Below the pieces are notes generated by a model. That model made no database searches and had not been told where the DNA came from. It saw only the letters and a program-made list of their open reading frames with translations. Positions 62,243 through 64,000 of a stretch of 64,000 nucleotides of DNA are shown piece by piece. The position numbers were made by a program, and so were the translations under genes. Numbering within the stretch: position 1 is the first letter of the stretch; the number at the start of each line of letters is the position of its first letter. This DNA is from an uncultured Roseateles sp. (GTDB lineage Bacteria > Pseudomonadota > Gammaproteobacteria > Burkholderiales > Burkholderiaceae_C). The stretch spans positions 3,906,001 through 3,970,000 of the forward strand of contig NZ_OY729424.1 in the NCBI RefSeq assembly GCF_963422335.1, read 5' to 3'.

Positions 62243-64000
62243 CGCCATTGATCTGGCCGCATTTGGATATCTGCTGGCGGCGCTTGTCCATACCGCGTTC
62301 GCTATCCGCCTGATTCAGGCCCGGGCCAACTGGATTGCCAGCAGTCCCGCGGCCCTGGCCTTTGCCGCGGGGATCGCTGCGGGTGCGGCGTGGGGTTGGA
62401 CCGGCTTCGCGATGCAGTACTGGCAAGCCAGCTGGCTGGCCCAGGGCAATGTCGTTGCTGATCTGCTTCGCTATGCTTGTTGGTTCGCCTTTGTCCTGAA
62501 CCTGTTGCGCCCACAGGGCCTGAAGGCCCCGAACTTGGGCATCCGATTGTTGTCGGCCGCGGCGGTACTGCTGTGCCTGCTCAGCATGGCCGTCCTGATT
62601 GCCAACCAATGGGTTTGGCGGGGTGTCTGGCCGCTTGACCGGCTCAGCCTCTATTGCTCACTGTCGTTGCCGGTCTTCGGCCTGATCTTGGTGGAGCAGT
62701 TGTTCCGTAACGTCTCCGATGACTCGCGCTGGAATGCCAAACCCGTCTGTTTTGGCTTGGGCCTGGCGTTCATTTTCGACTTGTACTTTTATTCGCAGGC
62801 TGTGCTCTTCGGGCGTTATGACGACGATGCGATCAGCATCCGTGGCGGGATCCACGCCTTGTCGGTCCCCCTGCTTTATGTCGCATCGAAGCGCCATGTG
62901 GACTGGATACTCAAGTTGCAGGTGTCTCGGAAAGCAGCTTTCCATTCCGCGACTTTGTTTCTGGCGGGGGTCTACCTGCTGTTTGTCTCAGGCATCGGCT
63001 ACTACGTGCGCTACACGGGCGGGGACTGGGGGCGAGCGCTGCAATTGGCGCTGCTGTTCATTGCCCTGGTCACGCTGTCCATCGTCATGTTTTCCGGTGC
63101 GATGCGGGCCAAGCTGCGGGTGTTCGTGGGCAAGCATTTCTTCAGCTACCGCTACGACTATCGTGAAGAATGGCTGCGCTTCACCTCTATGCTGTCGGTC
63201 AAGAGTTCGCCGCAGGAGATGGGGGGGCTGGTGGTGCGCGGCTTGGCCAATTTCGTTGAAAGCCCCGGTGGGTGCCTGTGGACCCGTGGCGCGTCGCCGG
63301 CAGAACTTGTGCAGTCGGCGCGCTGGAATCTGCCCGCAGCGCAGGATGTGGAGTCGACGCAGTCAGCCTTCATCCTGTTCCTGCAGAACAAGGAATGGAT
63401 CGTCGATCTGGATGAGTGTCGTGCTCAGCCGCAGCGCCATGCCGACTTGACCGTGCCAGACTGGCTTCTTTCTAACCCCCAGTACTGGCTGGTCGTGCCG
63501 TTGATCGTGGGCGACGAGTTGATCGGCCTGGCCGTGCTTGCAAAGGCCAGAACCTCGGTCGAAGTGAACTGGGAGGTTCGCGACCTGCTCAAAACTGCCA
63601 GCCGACAGGCCGCCAGCTATCTGGCGCAGATGCATGCCACCGAGGCCTTGCTGGAGGTGCGCAAGTTCGATGCCTTCAACCGCATGTCGGCCTTCGTGGT
63701 GCATGACCTGAAGAACATCGTGACGCAGTTGTCATTGATGATGAAGAATGCCAAACGGCTGCATGACAACCCTGAGTTTCAGCAGGACATGCTGGCCACC
63801 GTCGAAAACTCCCTGGAAAAAATGCGTCAGCTGATGCTTCAGCTGCGCGAGGGCGAGCGGCCACCGGGCGGCGTCAGCGGAGTGGATCTGCTGCCGATTG
63901 CTCACCGGCTCGAGAAGGTTGCTCACGGGCGGGGCAGGTCGCTGGAGTTGCAGGTGGCTGATCGCGTGGTGACGCGCGGTCATGATGAGCGGGTGGAGCG
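62232..64000 (+). CDS. prsK: PEP-CTERM system histidine kinase PrsK-like (3' end outside window)
   Basis: About 590 residues are visible, without the ATP-binding end. The start METSAIDLAAFGYLLAALV leads into about eight membrane spans up to residue 290. A soluble GAF-like sensor region follows (RYDYREEWLRFTSML onward to about 450). The phosphoacceptor helix reads RMSAFVVHDLKNIVTQLSLM with His491. This combination of many N-terminal spans, GAF and the HDLKN box is the hallmark of PrsK, which with the NtrC-like PrsR controls exosortase-associated exopolysaccharide genes. It lies next to the PEP-CTERM-type sugar transferase, the usual neighbour. prsR and exosortase genes are expected beyond base 64000. 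Confidence 0.88.
   Translation, partial: METSAIDLAAFGYLLAALVHTAFAIRLIQARANWIASSPAALAFAAGIAAGAAWGWTGFAMQYWQASWLAQGNVVADLLRYACWFAFVLNLLRPQGLKAPNLGIRLLSAAAVLLCLLSMAVLIANQWVWRGVWPLDRLSLYCSLSLPVFGLILVEQLFRNVSDDSRWNAKPVCFGLGLAFIFDLYFYSQAVLFGRYDDDAISIRGGIHALSVPLLYVASKRHVDWILKLQVSRKAAFHSATLFLAGVYLLFVSGIGYYVRYTGGDWGRALQLALLFIALVTLSIVMFSGAMRAKLRVFVGKHFFSYRYDYREEWLRFTSMLSVKSSPQEMGGLVVRGLANFVESPGGCLWTRGASPAELVQSARWNLPAAQDVESTQSAFILFLQNKEWIVDLDECRAQPQRHADLTVPDWLLSNPQYWLVVPLIVGDELIGLAVLAKARTSVEVNWEVRDLLKTASRQAASYLAQMHATEALLEVRKFDAFNRMSAFVVHDLKNIVTQLSLMMKNAKRLHDNPEFQQDMLATVENSLEKMRQLMLQLREGERPPGGVSGVDLLPIAHRLEKVAHGRGRSLELQVADRVVTRGHDERVE

Overview
The window is a chromosomal segment of a GC-rich betaproteobacterium, most likely Burkholderiales of the Rubrivivax/Roseateles/Leptothrix type. 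This rests on codon use, protein flavour and gene orders such as surE-pcm-nlpD-rpoS, pstSCAB-phoU-phoBR, rlmE-ftsH-folP-glmM, lptFG divergent from pepA-holC, and a PEP-CTERM type exopolysaccharide locus. Genus cannot be fixed by eye. No transposase, integrase, phage gene, rRNA or CRISPR array was seen. Coding density is very high, with many 4-base ATGA/GTGA overlaps.

Layout. 1-2292: the end of a branched-chain amino acid type ABC transporter (livM partial, livG, livF). 2318-5439: a membrane histidine kinase and its LuxR-type response regulator. 5517-6494: a quinone oxidoreductase family enzyme. 6587-10253: the stationary-phase and repair group surE-pcm-nlpD-rpoS. 10256-13696: an S9 peptidase and rlmD, followed by a bidirectional terminator. 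13799-15109: a Bax inhibitor-1 family membrane protein and a GlcG/HbpS-like protein. 15307-20289: carA, carB, greA. 20314-26274: a DUF4149 membrane protein, yhbY, rlmE, ftsH, folP, glmM. 26421-33142: a Pho regulon unit, with a Pho box, pstSCAB, phoU, phoB and phoR. 33149-37220: a GT-C/ArnT-like membrane protein, rpmE2, rho and trxA on the minus strand. 37324-43295: an AddB-like nuclease and AddA-like helicase-nuclease pair. 43343-43535: tRNA-Pro(TGG) and tRNA-Arg(TCT). 43620-49613: rdgC, a GST, an unrecognised protein, a phosphotransferase, a Crp/Fnr regulator, a class II aldolase-like protein and an enoyl-CoA hydratase family enzyme. 49740-51905: a FimV-like protein. 51906-56670 (minus): lptF, lptG, a CbiX/SirB chelatase, cysB and an aminotransferase, probably one operon. 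56699-59002: pepA, holC and a small unknown. 59195-60337: a branched-chain amino acid binding protein with a strong terminator. 60783-64000: a PEP-CTERM/exosortase-associated sugar transferase and the PrsK-like histidine kinase, cut by the window end.

Most of this is core metabolism and envelope maintenance. The regulatory DNA offers the more interesting signals: a near-consensus RpoH promoter before ftsH, a Pho box before pstS, overlapping divergent promoters between yhbY and rlmE with almost no leaders, nested inverted repeats before carA, and twin GAAC-N6-GTTC palindromes at the start of the Crp/Fnr gene. The right edge opens into an exopolysaccharide/protein-sorting locus whose remainder lies outside the window. 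All family assignments come from reading motifs by eye; no database search was run.
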